A stretch of DNA of 64,000 nt from Mytilus trossulus. Its lineage: Eukaryota; Mollusca; Bivalvia; Mytilida; Mytilidae. Position 1 is the first letter of the stretch; each line of letters starts with the position of its first letter. Positions 11,857 to 23,535 of the stretch are shown here, piece by piece. The notes beneath the pieces were generated by a model. The model saw only the letters and a list, made by a program, of their open reading frames with translations, had not been told where the DNA came from and did no database searches. Location of the stretch: NCBI RefSeq assembly GCF_036588685.1, contig NC_086386.1, forward strand, positions 49,089,878 to 49,153,877, in the 5' to 3' direction. Position numbers and translations under genes: made by a program.

Positions 11857-14558
11857 TTAATAACACCTTGATTTGTGTTGTCTTCTTGTTGGTACACAGT
11901 CGAGTATGAGAATAAAGATAATAACAGATACAATTATAAGACACCCTGTTACACCAATACAAGCAGACGATAATCTTTCGTCACGCGCACTTGTGGTCTT
12001 TCTTTTTGCAGAGGAGGGCGTTTTCTTGTTAATGGATATTGCACTTTTGAGCTCATCAACTGACGTCATTTCTTTTTAAATGTTGTTTGTTGAAGGGCTT
12101 ACTTCGGAGTTTTTACAACCACAATCGTGACTTGACACTTCTGAAAAGATATTCTGTTATTAAAGTTCATGTCTTAAAATATTCTCAATGCTTACCAAAA
12201 AAGTGCATTAATTGTAGCTTTTAGAGTAGATATATAAAAAAAAACCTTCTTAGATACCATCTCCTATAAAAGATTTGTTATATTCTACAGTTGAAAACAC
12301 TACAGTTTATCAATAAACGGTCCATACCTTTGTGTTAATGGATAAACACTGGACACTTTCAATTTACAAAACACTCATTTGCAAATCCGCTGCCGCCTCT
12401 GCCTAGAACTACAGTGTCGTGTATATAATCAGCATTTGCGGAATTACATGGGATTCATAATTTCATTGCTTTTCTGCTTTTATTATTATATTTATTTTGT
12501 AATTTGATTTAGAAAAACATGGGCTTTTCAATATCCCATGGGACAGGGCAATATCCCATGGGATTGACCATTATCACATGGGATTTTTTTTAAATCCCAT
12601 AGGATTTTTTAGGGTCCCATTGAATACTTGTAGGGGTTAGCAAGTGATGACACTGGACAACCATCAACAATCAGTAAAATCCATTCCGCATAGCTAATTT
12701 TATTGAAAATCATATGTTATTGCTTCCTGTATGCAAACATTTTTTTTTTATAATCCATAACGAATTGTAAAGGATATATTGAAATCTATCACTTAGAATA
12801 AAAGAGAAAACATAGAAACAAGACCAGTATAAATTGAAAGTCAAAAGTCATATCAGTTATAATTCTCATCAATAAAGATATTGAAACCACAATAACGACA
12901 ATGTTCTGAGCTGAATGGCCAAAAAGTGAACTACAAATTACGATCAATCAATGCTAGATGATGAGAAACTATTTTGTTTTCGGGTGGAGGAATATTCTGA
13001 AAAAAATCAGATTTATGTAAAAAGCTGAAAGTATGTTAAGCCTAATAAAAGTTTTCATTGATTTCAAATGGGAATTAATTGTGTTTCAAAAAAGTATTCT
13101 AGAATTCATTAATAAACATATATTGATACTTACATTATCTGCTTTATTGTTGAAACGTTTAGTTTTGAGCCGTTATATAGAACAGTATATTGCCATGGAA
13201 AATAATATTCAATTAAACAGATTTATCTTATATAACAATTTACTACCACAAAGAATTCTTAGTAACACATCCATTTCTGTATATCTATAATTTGAATCCA
13301 ATTAGATTTTATTTTGTCAAATGGGATATTAAAAAACCATGGGATAATAATAGTCCGATAGGGTTCGTTTTGTCCAAAGAGACAAAAAATATCCCATGGG
13401 ACTACAATTATCCCATGGGACCCCAAAATATCCTCTGGGATTTAAACATAATCCCTTTGGATAATGATCAATCCCATGGGACTTCGCCCTTTCCCTTGGA
13501 ATATTTAAAATCACATGTTTTCCAAAAATCATATTGCAAAATACATTTACTAATAACAGCAGAAAAGCAATGACATTATTTAATCACATGTTTTTCAACT
13601 ATGCTTTCTTTTTCAATACTTGAACACGACTGTGGTCACATATTCTTAGCTATTGGTGCATTTGAGGTATCCATCGGTTTTGAGTGGTGTTTGCATCGTT
13701 CATTTTCGATTTCTGTTTAATATTTTGTATACTTGTGATTGTCAAATTTAAAAACTTTTACAATTTAACTTTATACATACTAGAATTTAAGATGCCCGCG
13801 AAATAAAAATGGCTGCGTGAAAGCGTTTAAGATACAGATCGATAACGGTCTCCGAATTTGGATATGTCCAAAAAAATGGTGTTTTCTGTAAAAAAACAAA
13901 TGTTTTCAAAAAAGCATTTAGGGAGTACAAAACACTACATTTATACGTCATATCACAATATTTTCGACTAATGGTTTCATTGGAGTTGCGGCTCGATGAA
14001 GTGGGTCTCTTCCCTTAGTAGTATAGATATACAGCGATCAGATGTGTTATATGTATAGACAAATCTTACCAGTGTTATTTAAAACAAGCCATTCTCCTGT
14101 AGATCCATATCCTGTCATAATTCCTATAGACTTGATAGAGAACGAATTTGGGTCATGCCAGGATAAAACTTCGTTTTTACACCTATCTACTCCTTTCCCA
14201 ATGCTAATCGATCCATTTATCCAAGACATCCAAAACGCTTTATATTCATTGCAGTCCAAAACTCCAGAATGCATTAATTTATACGATTCTGCTTGTTGGT
14301 GGAATCTATGGATACGAAGTTTGGAATTTTGAACGGATCCAAAAGCAATCTCGTAATAGTTTTCTTTTGCAGACATTAGTTTTGAGCGACATAATGAAAC
14401 AAAAGCATTGTTGCATGCCTTTATCAGAAAAGTAACTGAGTTATCTATCTTGATTCCGTACCTTGACAACGATGTGTGGTAGTCCAATATAGCATCCGGG
14501 TAATTGTAGGCATCTTTGCGTCCTGTGTCATTGGTGTGAATACGAACAACAGACTTTC
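11857..14558 (-). pseudogene. FAMeT-domain single-pass membrane protein paralogue with an in-frame TAA
   Basis: Exon 14558-14070 (acceptor TGTACAG, donor GTAAGA) encodes a complete FAMeT-like domain: GKSVVRIHTND, FLIKACNNAFVSLC, YYEIAFG, KLRIHRF, VLDCNEYKAFWMSW, then SIGIMTGYGSTGEWL. Exon 12140-11857 (acceptor TTTTCAG) joins in phase 1 and begins EVSSHDCGCKNSE, like the Cys-containing start of the + strand copy's last exon. A basic linker, one membrane span (GCLIIVSVIIFILILDCVP) and a basic tail follow, ending in TAA at 11859-11857. A TAA at 12078-12076 interrupts the frame just after the Cys segment and before the membrane span. Read literally, the product would be a soluble protein; alternatively the copy is decaying. 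A GTAAGC donor-like site just before the stop could also matter. Upstream exons were not found. The intron (14069-12141) is longer than in the other copy because of the element at 12446-13591. Confidence 0.65.
12446..13591. mobile_element. non-autonomous element with about 190-bp inverted ends full of CCCATGGG palindromes
   Basis: The left arm (about 12446-12632) and the reverse complement of the right arm (about 13405-13591) align throughout: ACATGGGATT against ACATGTGATT, then TCATTGCTTTTCTGCT in both, then a ladder of ATCCCATGGGA-type units about 20-25 bp apart. CCCATGGG or one-off variants occur at least five times in each arm, and more beyond the right arm (13319-13400). The roughly 770-bp interior is AT-rich with no recognisable transposase; 13033-13290 is open but unlike any family I know. 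It lies inside the intron of the - strand FAMeT gene and accounts for that intron's extra length. No clear target duplication. Confidence 0.65.
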
Positions 14559-15132
14559 CTGTACAAAATGTTAGTTTATTTCACTTAAATATTGATGCAG
14601 TATATTATAGGGAAATATTTATCTACCTTAGAAATTAGTACATTGATTTTGTTATCTGAGAATTTTACCATGAAAATGTAGTTTTAACTGCGTATTATTT
14701 TTTTGGCAAATAGTCGTTCCAGATCAAACTAAAACTCTTGCAGTATAGTTATACCTCCACATGACTCTCTGGATTTTCTTCAAATGATATCAAATTTACA
14801 TATTACATTAACCAGTAACATTTGTACATTTTTACAAGATGCAATATGGTTTCAATGATGTTCGAAGCTTTAAATCCTAAACATAATACACTGAAAAGCT
14901 GATAAAACCAAACATTACAAGTTGGAGAAAGAGCTGTCTCATTGGTAATAATGCAACATCTTTTTATTTTAAAAAGTCCAACGTTATAAACACTGGAACA
15001 CACCCGAGAAATCGCGGGCATTTAGATCGAGGTTAAGTATGTTCACTGATGCAGGGTGGTTTTTGTAAACGATTTTGTAACTGGAAAATTTCAGGAAAGG
15101 TATCAAACATTCGTAAAAATTGTAAAATGATC
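14559..15132. other. spacer upstream of the - strand FAMeT gene
   Basis: Its N-terminal exons would be expected here or further right. I could not identify a signal-peptide exon. A short piece (14928-14965, AGCTGTCTCATTGGTAAT) matches the dispersed repeat also seen at 30301-30340. Confidence 0.35.
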
Positions 15133-15420
15133 GGCTGAACCCAGTGTCTCGCCTGCTTTTGCTGTTAATCGCAGGCTCAACAAAAATCAGGAAAAAGCTA
15201 ATACAAATATTCCTCTCTATACTATCTTTTGTTTGTCAGAAGCTTCACTATAAGTTTGGTAAAAATCAAGGATAGTTCATGAATCAAATAAATGTTTTAA
15301 ATCTTTACAGTACATTTCAGTCAGTATGTAGCTAATGGTAATATCTTTGGTTAGCTTGCTTGTTAGCTGAACAGAGAAGTCATTGTTAGGTCAGGTAAAC
15401 TTACCTCCTTTTAAAGGGGC
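15133..15420 (+). repeat. two adjoining truncated repeat copies
   Basis: 15133-15290 (CCCAGTGTCTCGCCTGCTTT, AATCGCAGGCTCAACAAAAA, then GAAGCTTC) is a truncated copy of the start of the element at 26024-27270. 15306-15420 (GGTAATATCTTTGGTTAGCT, then GCTGAACAGAGAAGTCATTG) is the left arm only of the fold-back MITE family seen at 20671, 27602 and 28700. Confidence 0.55.
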
Positions 15421-15502
15421 ACTAGCTACGAGATGCATAAAAACTTGAAGTATGATTTGTTTTTGCTCAATCAATAATAAAAGTGAAATAATGAAATAAT
15501 AA

Positions 15503-15784
15503 GGGAGCTACCATTTGATTTTTATGGGGGGGCTAGGATGAAAATTTTTGTCCTGCATTTTTTTTTAACCTGTAATCTCTGTCCTGCCTTTTTATTTTTC
15601 ACTCTGTTCGGTTCTGTCTTTTTTTTTTAAGGTTATCCTGACTTTTTTTTTTACCTAAAATGTCGTCCTGACTTTTTTTTTTCAAGTGTCTCATCCTGCC
15701 TTTTTTTTTTACTCAAAACTCCTGTCCTGCCTATTTTTTTCAAATTTCATCCTAGCCCCCCATAAAAATTAAATGGTAGCTCCC
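15503..15784. mobile_element. Harbinger-like MITE with TAA target duplication
   Basis: Inverted ends of about 40 bp (GGGAGCTACCATTTGATTTT then GGGGGGCTAGGATGAAA), flanked by TAA on both sides (15500-15502 and 15785-15787). A 3-bp TAA/TTA duplication and a GG start fit PIF/Harbinger-derived MITEs. The interior is a ladder of about six TCCTG(C/A)CT units, each followed by a long T run. No protein. Confidence 0.65.
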
Positions 15785-16179
15785 TAATTCGCTTTAAGCA
15801 GCCAAAATGGTTCAATTTTGTCAAATTAAGCTTAACAATATGGATGATGACTGATTCACTTGCAAGTGAATTAGTCGACCTCATTAAATCCGTATTCAAG
15901 TGAACTTCAATTTAACCCCTTAACTAGAGATGGACAACGCATGCTTTGTACATGTACTGTTTATTTAAAGGAAAGGAATGTCAACATTGAAAGTGAAACA
16001 AAGGTAAATCATTTGATGACTGGTTCGATCCATTAAAAATATTTCTTCCACTTGTACAATGTTGTAAAAAAACAACGAGAAACATATATATTTTAATCTA
16101 TAAGATAAAATTAAACAGACCTATAGAAATTCAAATGCACGTGTTGGCTTAATCTATTTATATCTAATCATTAATATAT

Positions 16180-16472
16180 TTATGTTTACATCGCTTATAT
16201 GGTCATCTGAGGTCAACTCGATTTTTGGAAAAAAAAGTTTGTTTCCATTTTTAGGTGAAAAAAATAATTTGTTTTGGACTCTTGAGAAAAAAAAAATGTT
16301 TGTTTCACCCTCAGCTGCCACTATATGTAATGATAAAAGTGAAAGAAAAAAATTGTTTTCGGTTTGTTGCTAAAAAAATAGATTGTACTTCGGCGAAGGC
16401 GAAAAAAAAAGTTTGCACAGAAAAAAAATTCATAGCCCCCCCCCAGAAAATCAAATGGTTGCTGCCTTACTG
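16180..16472. repeat. degenerate relative of the preceding MITE
   Basis: Its right end (a C run, then AAATCAAATGGTTGCTGCCTTA) resembles the right end of the element at 15503-15784, and its interior has the same style of spaced A runs. The left end is not recognisable, so this may be a fragment. Confidence 0.35.
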
Positions 16473-16499
16473 AATTATCTTTATCAATTGATTTTAAAG

Positions 16500-17335
16500 C
16501 AAAACTTTTTTGGACCAATTTGATAACAGATAAGATCTACAAATAAGTCAACTTGACCAAAATATTAAAAATCTAAATACATGGTTAGATTTAGCATATT
16601 AGAGAAACACCATATTTTCAATTTTTTTTTCAAATCAAACAAAGTTTAATTTTTGACCCTTTGGACCTTAATGTAGACCTATTTGAAAACAGGACAATAC
16701 TGTGCAATTGAATATTTCTTGTTATTGCGCAAAAACCGTGCAACTGAAAAAAAATTGATATTGCGCAATATTATGCAATATGATATTTCTTGCTTTTGCG
16801 CAATACTGTGCAATTGAAGATTTCTTGCTATTGCACAATACTTTGCAATTGAAGATTTCTTGCTATTGCACAATACTTAATAAATAATTTTGGACCCCGA
16901 TTTGGACCAATTTGAAAACTGGACCCATAATCAAAAATCTAAATACATGTTTAGATTCAGAATATAAAAAAAAACCAAGACTTCAATTTTTGTTAAAATC
17001 AAGCTAAGTTTAATTTTGGACCCTTTTGACCTTAATGTAGACCACTATTAAAACGGGACCAAAACTCCCAAAAGCAATCCAAACCTTCCTTTTGTAATCA
17101 TAAACCTTGTTTTAAAATTTCATAGATTTCTATTTACTTATACTATAGTTATTGTGCAAAAAAGGAGAAAAATGCCTATATGGGACTTGTTTTTTTTTTT
17201 TTTTTTTTTTCCCCCCTAATTCATAACCTTGTGTTAAAATTTCATAGATTTGTATTTACTTTACTAAAATAAGAGTGTGAAAACCAAATGTCTTTCGGAC
17301 TACAACGACGCCAACGTGATACCAATATAAAAAAA
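16500..17335. repeat. composite repeat with TTGCGCAA-type minisatellite
   Basis: 16690-16880 holds about five units of 35-40 bp built on TTGC(G/A)CAATA, TGTGCAATTGAA and ATTTCTTGCTA. It is bounded on both sides by TTTGGACCAATTTGA copies (16510-16525 and 16899-16914). Sequence up to a T/C homopolymer (17189-17218) and ACAACGACGCCAACGTGATA (17302-17321) repeats parts of the flanks (TTTCATAGATTT twice). Non-coding. Confidence 0.45.
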
Positions 17336-17655
17336 AGTTTTGGGGTGAATTTGTTTTTGTTTCTTTGTTGTTTCTTTATTTAAAATTTATTATTGAATCT
17401 ACTGCTGTCTAACTTTAGTACTTTTGAAATAAGAACTTTTATGAGATAATGTTGCCTTCTAATATATTATATAATAAGTTATACTAAGTCCTCAAATTAC
17501 ATGTATCTTATGTGTATAACATACTTGTTTTAATTGAAGGCAAATCTTAGGTTGTACTTGAATTCATAAAGCTTTGTTCAAATAGTTAACATCAACACCA
17601 ATGTATCTTCCTTCAGCAGCTGTCTGTGTGTCTTACATTCTTACCCAATACTTAA

Positions 17656-17864
17656 GGAGGTAGACCTAGGTTAAGGGAAATAACTCTTAAAATCATCAGT
17701 ACGTTTGTGTCATCCATTTTCATAAATATATTCTAAGCTTCTATGTTACATAGATTATTTTCAATCTGTTTCAGGTAAATGCTTAAAATATGTTGATGAA
17801 ACTTGACTTTTACAAACACATAACTGATTTTAAGAGTTATCTACCTGAACCAAGGTCTAACTCC
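17656..17864. mobile_element. MITE with inverted GGAGGTAGACC ends and TTAA flanks
   Basis: Left end GGAGGTAGACCTAGGTTAAG continues to ATAACTCTTAAAATCA; the right end is its reverse complement with a few changes. TTAA lies at both borders (17652-17655 and 17865-17868). Arms are about 40 bp. It resembles the 23801-24073 element in layout. Confidence 0.6.
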
Positions 17865-17868
17865 TTAA

Positions 17869-19943
17869 GAAGATGCTTAAAGTTTGCAACACTCAATCAG
17901 TCAATGTTTACCACACAAAATAATAAAAGTTAAATATAACAAAGATATATTTAATCATTTATTTTTATAAGTTTTATTGCAAGACACTTTAAATTCAGCT
18001 TGATACATATTTGACCTTATCACAACTTGATCAAGCCAAGTGAGATCAATATATCAACCTAATATGGTGGTTATGTAAAAAAAAAAAGAACTACATTAAT
18101 TATTTAATTAGTTTATTTCTCTTGATGATATAGAAATGATAACAGCACCTTAAATAAAACTTCAACATCTTAATAATATGTTAAAACATTTTGGTAATTT
18201 AACTGCATCTTTTTGTTTCTCTTGTTCATATCATAGGAAGAACTCGTTTCAATAACTTAATATAACATATAAATATTTGTACGAGCTTTCACTACCTTTA
18301 ATAGTATTATCTGATATATAACTGATTTAAATACACATTCCATCTCAAAAACATAATAAATATAGAAGTTGTAAGAAAAGTATCAAATAAATTAGCTGTA
18401 ATATCAAGTAATTACTGAAATTTGAATTTGACTTTAGGTTTATGGACAGTAAAATAATTTAAATGACTTTATATTGACATTAGGCCATTGAAAATTAAAA
18501 TTTGTGTAGTCTTTAAATGAAAAATTAACGCTGAACAAATTCATGCCTCCTTATTTTCAATGAAATATATTTTTTAAATCAATGGTATCAACCAAATTTT
18601 AATTCAAATTTAAGTTTAATATTTGTAATTTTCAATCAAAGAAAATGTAGAACCAACTATTTGTTTATATTCTAAAATCAGAACTATTTAAATTCAAATA
18701 GCTTATGTGGTACAGAAAACATATTGTGATTTCAAAACTATATATTTTCAACTGTTGTCAGATCTTTAAAAAAAAAATTGAAATTGTAAAAAAAAAATTA
18801 CACAGATACTGAATGAAGTTTTCTTTTCCCATAAATTATTAAAATATCTCAAGATGTAGTCTCATTTAATAATGACAGAAACCAATATTACTTCAATGGC
18901 AGTGACCTTCATTAAATTCTATACATTGATACACATTCATTATCATAACAAACCTGAATAAGCTATGTATGCAATACATTTATATTCAAATTCTTTCATG
19001 AAATATCTTTTCATCCATCTGTCATGAAACAATTTAAGATAGCCTAGCTATAAATTAATAAATCGTTCTCAATAACATCAAGTTCTTTGAAATTACATTA
19101 ATCTAAGAATACATTCTGTGTAAGATCAACATGTCATTTTATAACTTAAGTTAGAAGTAAGTACACACCAATGTCCACTTTCATAAGCTTTTACTCCATT
19201 CTCTTTTGTAGAATACATAACAATTTTCATAAAAATCCACAAATGTCATATAAATAATCACGTGTATTAAAGACATACCGTAGCATAAACATGAGTTTCA
19301 ACAAAGTCTGATTCTACAATAATGTTGAAGACAGCAAAAATTAAACAACCAAACTTTACTGAGTCTGATTATATTTCCCGGGAATGCATGAAGCATAAAT
19401 TAAAAGTTAAAGAGAAATCTAACAATATCATATACATGTATTTTAAATTTTAAATTAATATGGACAGAAGACAATTTTAACAGTATATACACACATTTAG
19501 CACTGTTGATGTTTATTCATTTGTTCATTACAGGGCTTGGTTTTAAGTTATGTTTTGTCCTATACTTAAAGTGGTCTCAGAGAGAAAATAATGTTACATG
19601 ATTATCAACACTTATATTTCTTCCCCTGACCTTTTACCTCCTAACCTTTTAGGTTGCAAGATATGAAAATCTGAAAACTGTTTTGAATATCAGTTACTAC
19701 TGATATTTGATCAAGTTTACTTAAAATGAAATTGTCAATCTTGTTACAATGATGCTGTTAAAATATTCTACATGGTACACATAAAGATGGAGGATTCTGA
19801 ATATGGGATATTTAGGCCAGTGCTTAAAACAGCAAATGGAAATCTAAATCAACCATGCAATCTATAAAATGTCTGGAGTGAGAAAAATATGTAACAAAGA
19901 AATAATGAACAAACATGTTAAACTTGTATGTACCCACTATATA
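17869..19943. other. AT-rich spacer, no gene recognised
   Basis: No exon-like open stretch, no recognisable repeat and no RNA gene seen. Confidence 0.45.
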
Positions 19944-20391
19944 TATAGAATCATATGCAAAACAGTGTGGCTGTGGCCATTGATTGACGTCCTAAATTAT
20001 CCCATTGACTGATACAGATTATGTGAACGTTTGTCTGTAACGACCACTGCTCACTATGTACTTGTTAAAGACACTTAAACTGTGGGGTTACCAAAGGTTC
20101 TCAATACCTAAATAAAGTAATTCGAAAAATTAATCATGAATAGCACGATATAATGATTTATATCAATAATATAAATCAAAACATAAAGGTTATTCCTGAT
20201 TAATTTTTCTGATTATTTCATTATTAAAGGCGTTTAAGAACCTTTGGTGACCCTACAGTTTAAATTCTATAATAAGTAAGTAGTGAGCAGTGTCCTTACA
20301 GACAAATGTTCACATAATCTGTCCCAGTCATTGAATGAATTAAGGACGTCAATCAATGGCCACAGCCACACTGTTTTGAATATGATTCTAT
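19944..20391. mobile_element. long fold-back element
   Basis: Left ATAGAATCATATGCAAAACA, GTGTGGCTGTGGCCATTGAT and AACCTTTGG-type segments recur in reverse complement on the right (CCTTTGGTGACC, ATCAATGGCCACAGCCACAC, ATATGATTCTAT). The arms are about 190 bp and the centre itself pairs in part (GAAAAATTAATCATGAATAG against TTCCTGATTAATTTTTC), so nearly the whole 448 bp can form one hairpin. Confidence 0.7.
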
Positions 20392-20670
20392 CATTTATTA
20401 AAATCATCACTGGACGAGGAACAGCACTAAAATGACATTCGAAAACACACACACCCGCACGCACATAAACACAGTGTTCATAACATATTCATACATATAC
20501 TATGTATTCCAATAAAAACATTTACATTTTGTAATATTCATTTTTAAACACACTTCTCACCATAAGATATTTGTTAATAGTCACACATATAAACATTGAA
20601 TCAATCATATTTACACAAATCTTGCTACTTCAAAGAGATAATTAACCTCTAATTAAATGGAATCAATCTT

Positions 20671-20945
20671 ACAGCAGAATGCATTGAGTGTGTAGGTAAA
20701 GGTAATAATATCTTTGGTTAGCTTACTTACTAGCTGAACCTTTAAGTCATTATTATGATTATTAAGTTAGGTAAACTAACCTTCTTTAAGAGTTGACTAG
20801 TCAGACATATCTATCTTATCTGTCTGTAGGACTAGACTATTCCCAAAGGAGGGTAGTATACCCAATCTTATAATGACTTCACTGTTCAGCTAACAAGCAA
20901 GCTAACCAAAAAGTCTACCTTTACCTACACACTCAATGCAATTTC
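20671..20945. mobile_element. fold-back MITE family, copy A
   Basis: Starts TACAGCAGAATGCATTGAGT and contains GTAGGTAAAGG, TTTGGTTAGCTTACTTACTA, AGTCATTATTATG and CTAACCTTCTTTAAGAG. The right half is the reverse complement, ending ACCTACACACTCAATGCA. It shares this order with copies at 27602-27880 and 28700-28971 and a half copy at 15306-15420. Confidence 0.75.
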
Positions 20946-23535
20946 CAATACAAAATAGTTCGATAAACAGAATTAAACAACTGATATTTTTTCAAACATT
21001 TAAATTAAGTGTTTATATATCAAGTATGTTACCTCTAAATTATTATAAATAAGTAATTTGCTTATTGTTCAATTTTTATTTATGTAACAAGTTCACAATA
21101 AATACATTAAACATGATGATATAAATGAAGAAATGAACTGTTTTATCTACAAATGAGCCAGTTTTATAGTAAACTAGTATTTTGTTAAATCAAATGAGGG
21201 TAGAAAAAAAAGTATATGTACTGTGCAAATTGTGAATAATATAGGAATACTTAATAGTAGTTTATAAATAATACTTCCAGTGCTTTTTCTAACCAATATC
21301 ATCTAAATACATATAACAATAACAATAATTTAAATATTTGAGGCCATGTGTCAATTATTAGTCACATAGATACTGATAATTCTGAAAAAAAATTCTTATT
21401 TAAAAAACTAAAATTAATTTTCAAAAATTGCTTCCATTTCACCAGTCTTCTTCATTATTTGTAATACCCCTCAATGAAGTTTTTGAAATTCTATGTTATA
21501 AATCTAGAAAGAGACATAGATGACATAATAAGTATGATGAAAGAGGGTCAGATGGAAGTCGTTCAATCCTGTATTCTTTAAACGCTTTAGGCCATTATTC
21601 TGTATTCATTAAAAACTTTGCCTATTTTTATTTATCGTTTCTAATATTTTAGCACCCTTATTATCATTATTCTCCATTTTTGATATACTTTTTTGGGCCC
21701 ACTTTCTGCATTGTTTGCTATTTATTCTCTGTTTGTATACAAAATCATTGAAAAGCAATATCAAGTTGCATCTCTTCTCACAGTCACAATTTCTAAATGA
21801 ACTAAGACTATGAAGAAACTTTAAACTAAACAAGATGAATTTCATATTTGTAGGAAAGAGATTTTTTAATAAGTATGCCAGAACAAATTCACTGATCATC
21901 TTAAGTGCAATAACTCTGGACAGAGTAACATCTAGGAAAACAAATAAATACATTTATCATTAACAAGTAGAAAAACCTCCCAAATAATACACAGATGCAA
22001 ATATAAATAGGTAGCAGTTTTTTTTATACATGGCAGTTTAATATATAACACAGTAATTGCAAGATCTTTTCAAACATATCTTCCTAGGAAACCATTTGGA
22101 TATCCTTTTTTTGGAAGGTAGATATAACACTTTACAAGAAAAATATTGAATTTGTTTCAATGAGTGAATAGTACATTTTTAAAGTGTCTCTCTTGTATAT
22201 AACAGGGCCTGTATGCATAAAACTAATCAAAGTTAAGATTTGTTCGGAATGAACAGATTTTTATCATATATCTAATGATAAATTAGTATTAGGATTAGAT
22301 TTCTTAACTTAAGTGTTTTTATGGATACAGGCCAATGTGTTTATGTGTCGAGTAAAATATTAGCACCTAACTACATACATATCTTAATCTAAGAAAAAGA
22401 TTTTTAAAAGGCAGTTCTGTGTCTTAATACATAATGTATACATATATAATAGATCTGGTACTTGAAACGGACCATTATCAAGGAAGCTAAGAATTTCAAA
22501 TAAATGCATATTTTGGCAAGAATAGAATTCATATTGAGAATGGACAAAAAATATGCATCTGAAAGAGAAAAGAATTATAATAATACATGAAAAACTACAA
22601 AAATTGTCTCGACATATCTTAGTATGTTTGTTAATTGCATCCAAGAACACATTAACTGCATGTTTATATACAATACTTTAGCAATGAGCTGTTGAGTAGC
22701 ACTATATAAATAAGTTACTTTCTAATATGAATGTTTCACAACTATCTTTCATCAACATGTAAATCATAAGTCAATGTCTTTCTGGTATATACAAACTTTC
22801 ATACTTAACAATTAATTCATGTTTTTAACACTTTTTAAAATACATCAATGCTCAATTAAACTGAAATATTAAACCCTGCTTTTATATGTAAGCAATACGA
22901 CTACAAAATTACTTAGGTATGGTCTATCTTTATGTGTCATTTATTTACCCTTATGACTATCTAATTTTCCATTCATTGTTAAACAAGCCTAAAAAGTCAC
23001 AATTTAAAAACAAGTATAATCATCTGAGGTCAGTGTTCACTGAAAATAAACTTTATTTACAATTTTGGGTGCATTTTACATAATGCATATTATAAACCAG
23101 GAAACATTTTTATACCAATTATGTGCAATATTTCGTAAGTTGTTCAATTGTTTTCAAAATGTAAACTTTCCATTTCTATCATTCATTATGGATATCACAA
23201 CATAGCCCTTGCTTCTCAAAAAACCGGATAAAATCAATTTAACAATCATTACCAATATGTTCACTAAGGATATTTAAATACCAGTAAAATAATTGATCAG
23301 ATTCTTTTTTTTGATTTGTAAGAAAGTTTGCATATGTTAGGAAGATCAATATAATATTATAATAACCCAATAAATATCTGTTGTTAAATATATTTTTCTA
23401 CTCCTCTTTATGGCTAAGTTTTATATGACACAAATCTTCCATTTGTTATTGTAACATTCTGCCCAACCACATGGGGATCATGTGACTACCATGTGACCAA
23501 ATAATGGAAGCTCCAGGATTTTACAGTTCAAAGTT
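20946..23535. other. AT-rich region downstream of DCUN1D5
   Basis: Part may be DCUN1D5 3' UTR: after the stop at 23536 the first AATAAA on the minus strand that I noticed is near 23050. No coding exon is recognised; open stretches at 21953-21609 and 22650-22384 lack ATG or splice support. The small element at 22206-22333 is listed separately. Confidence 0.4.
22206..22333. mobile_element. short fold-back MITE
   Basis: GGCCTGTATGCATAAAA at the left is matched by the reverse complement of GGCCTGTATCCATAAAA at the right, followed by further pairing around GTTAAGA. Total length is 128 bp. Confidence 0.55.

Noticed and set aside
13033-13573. Open frames inside the CCCATGGG element considered as a transposase
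   Set aside because: Too short, AT-rich, no catalytic motifs, and the second one runs through the palindrome ladder.
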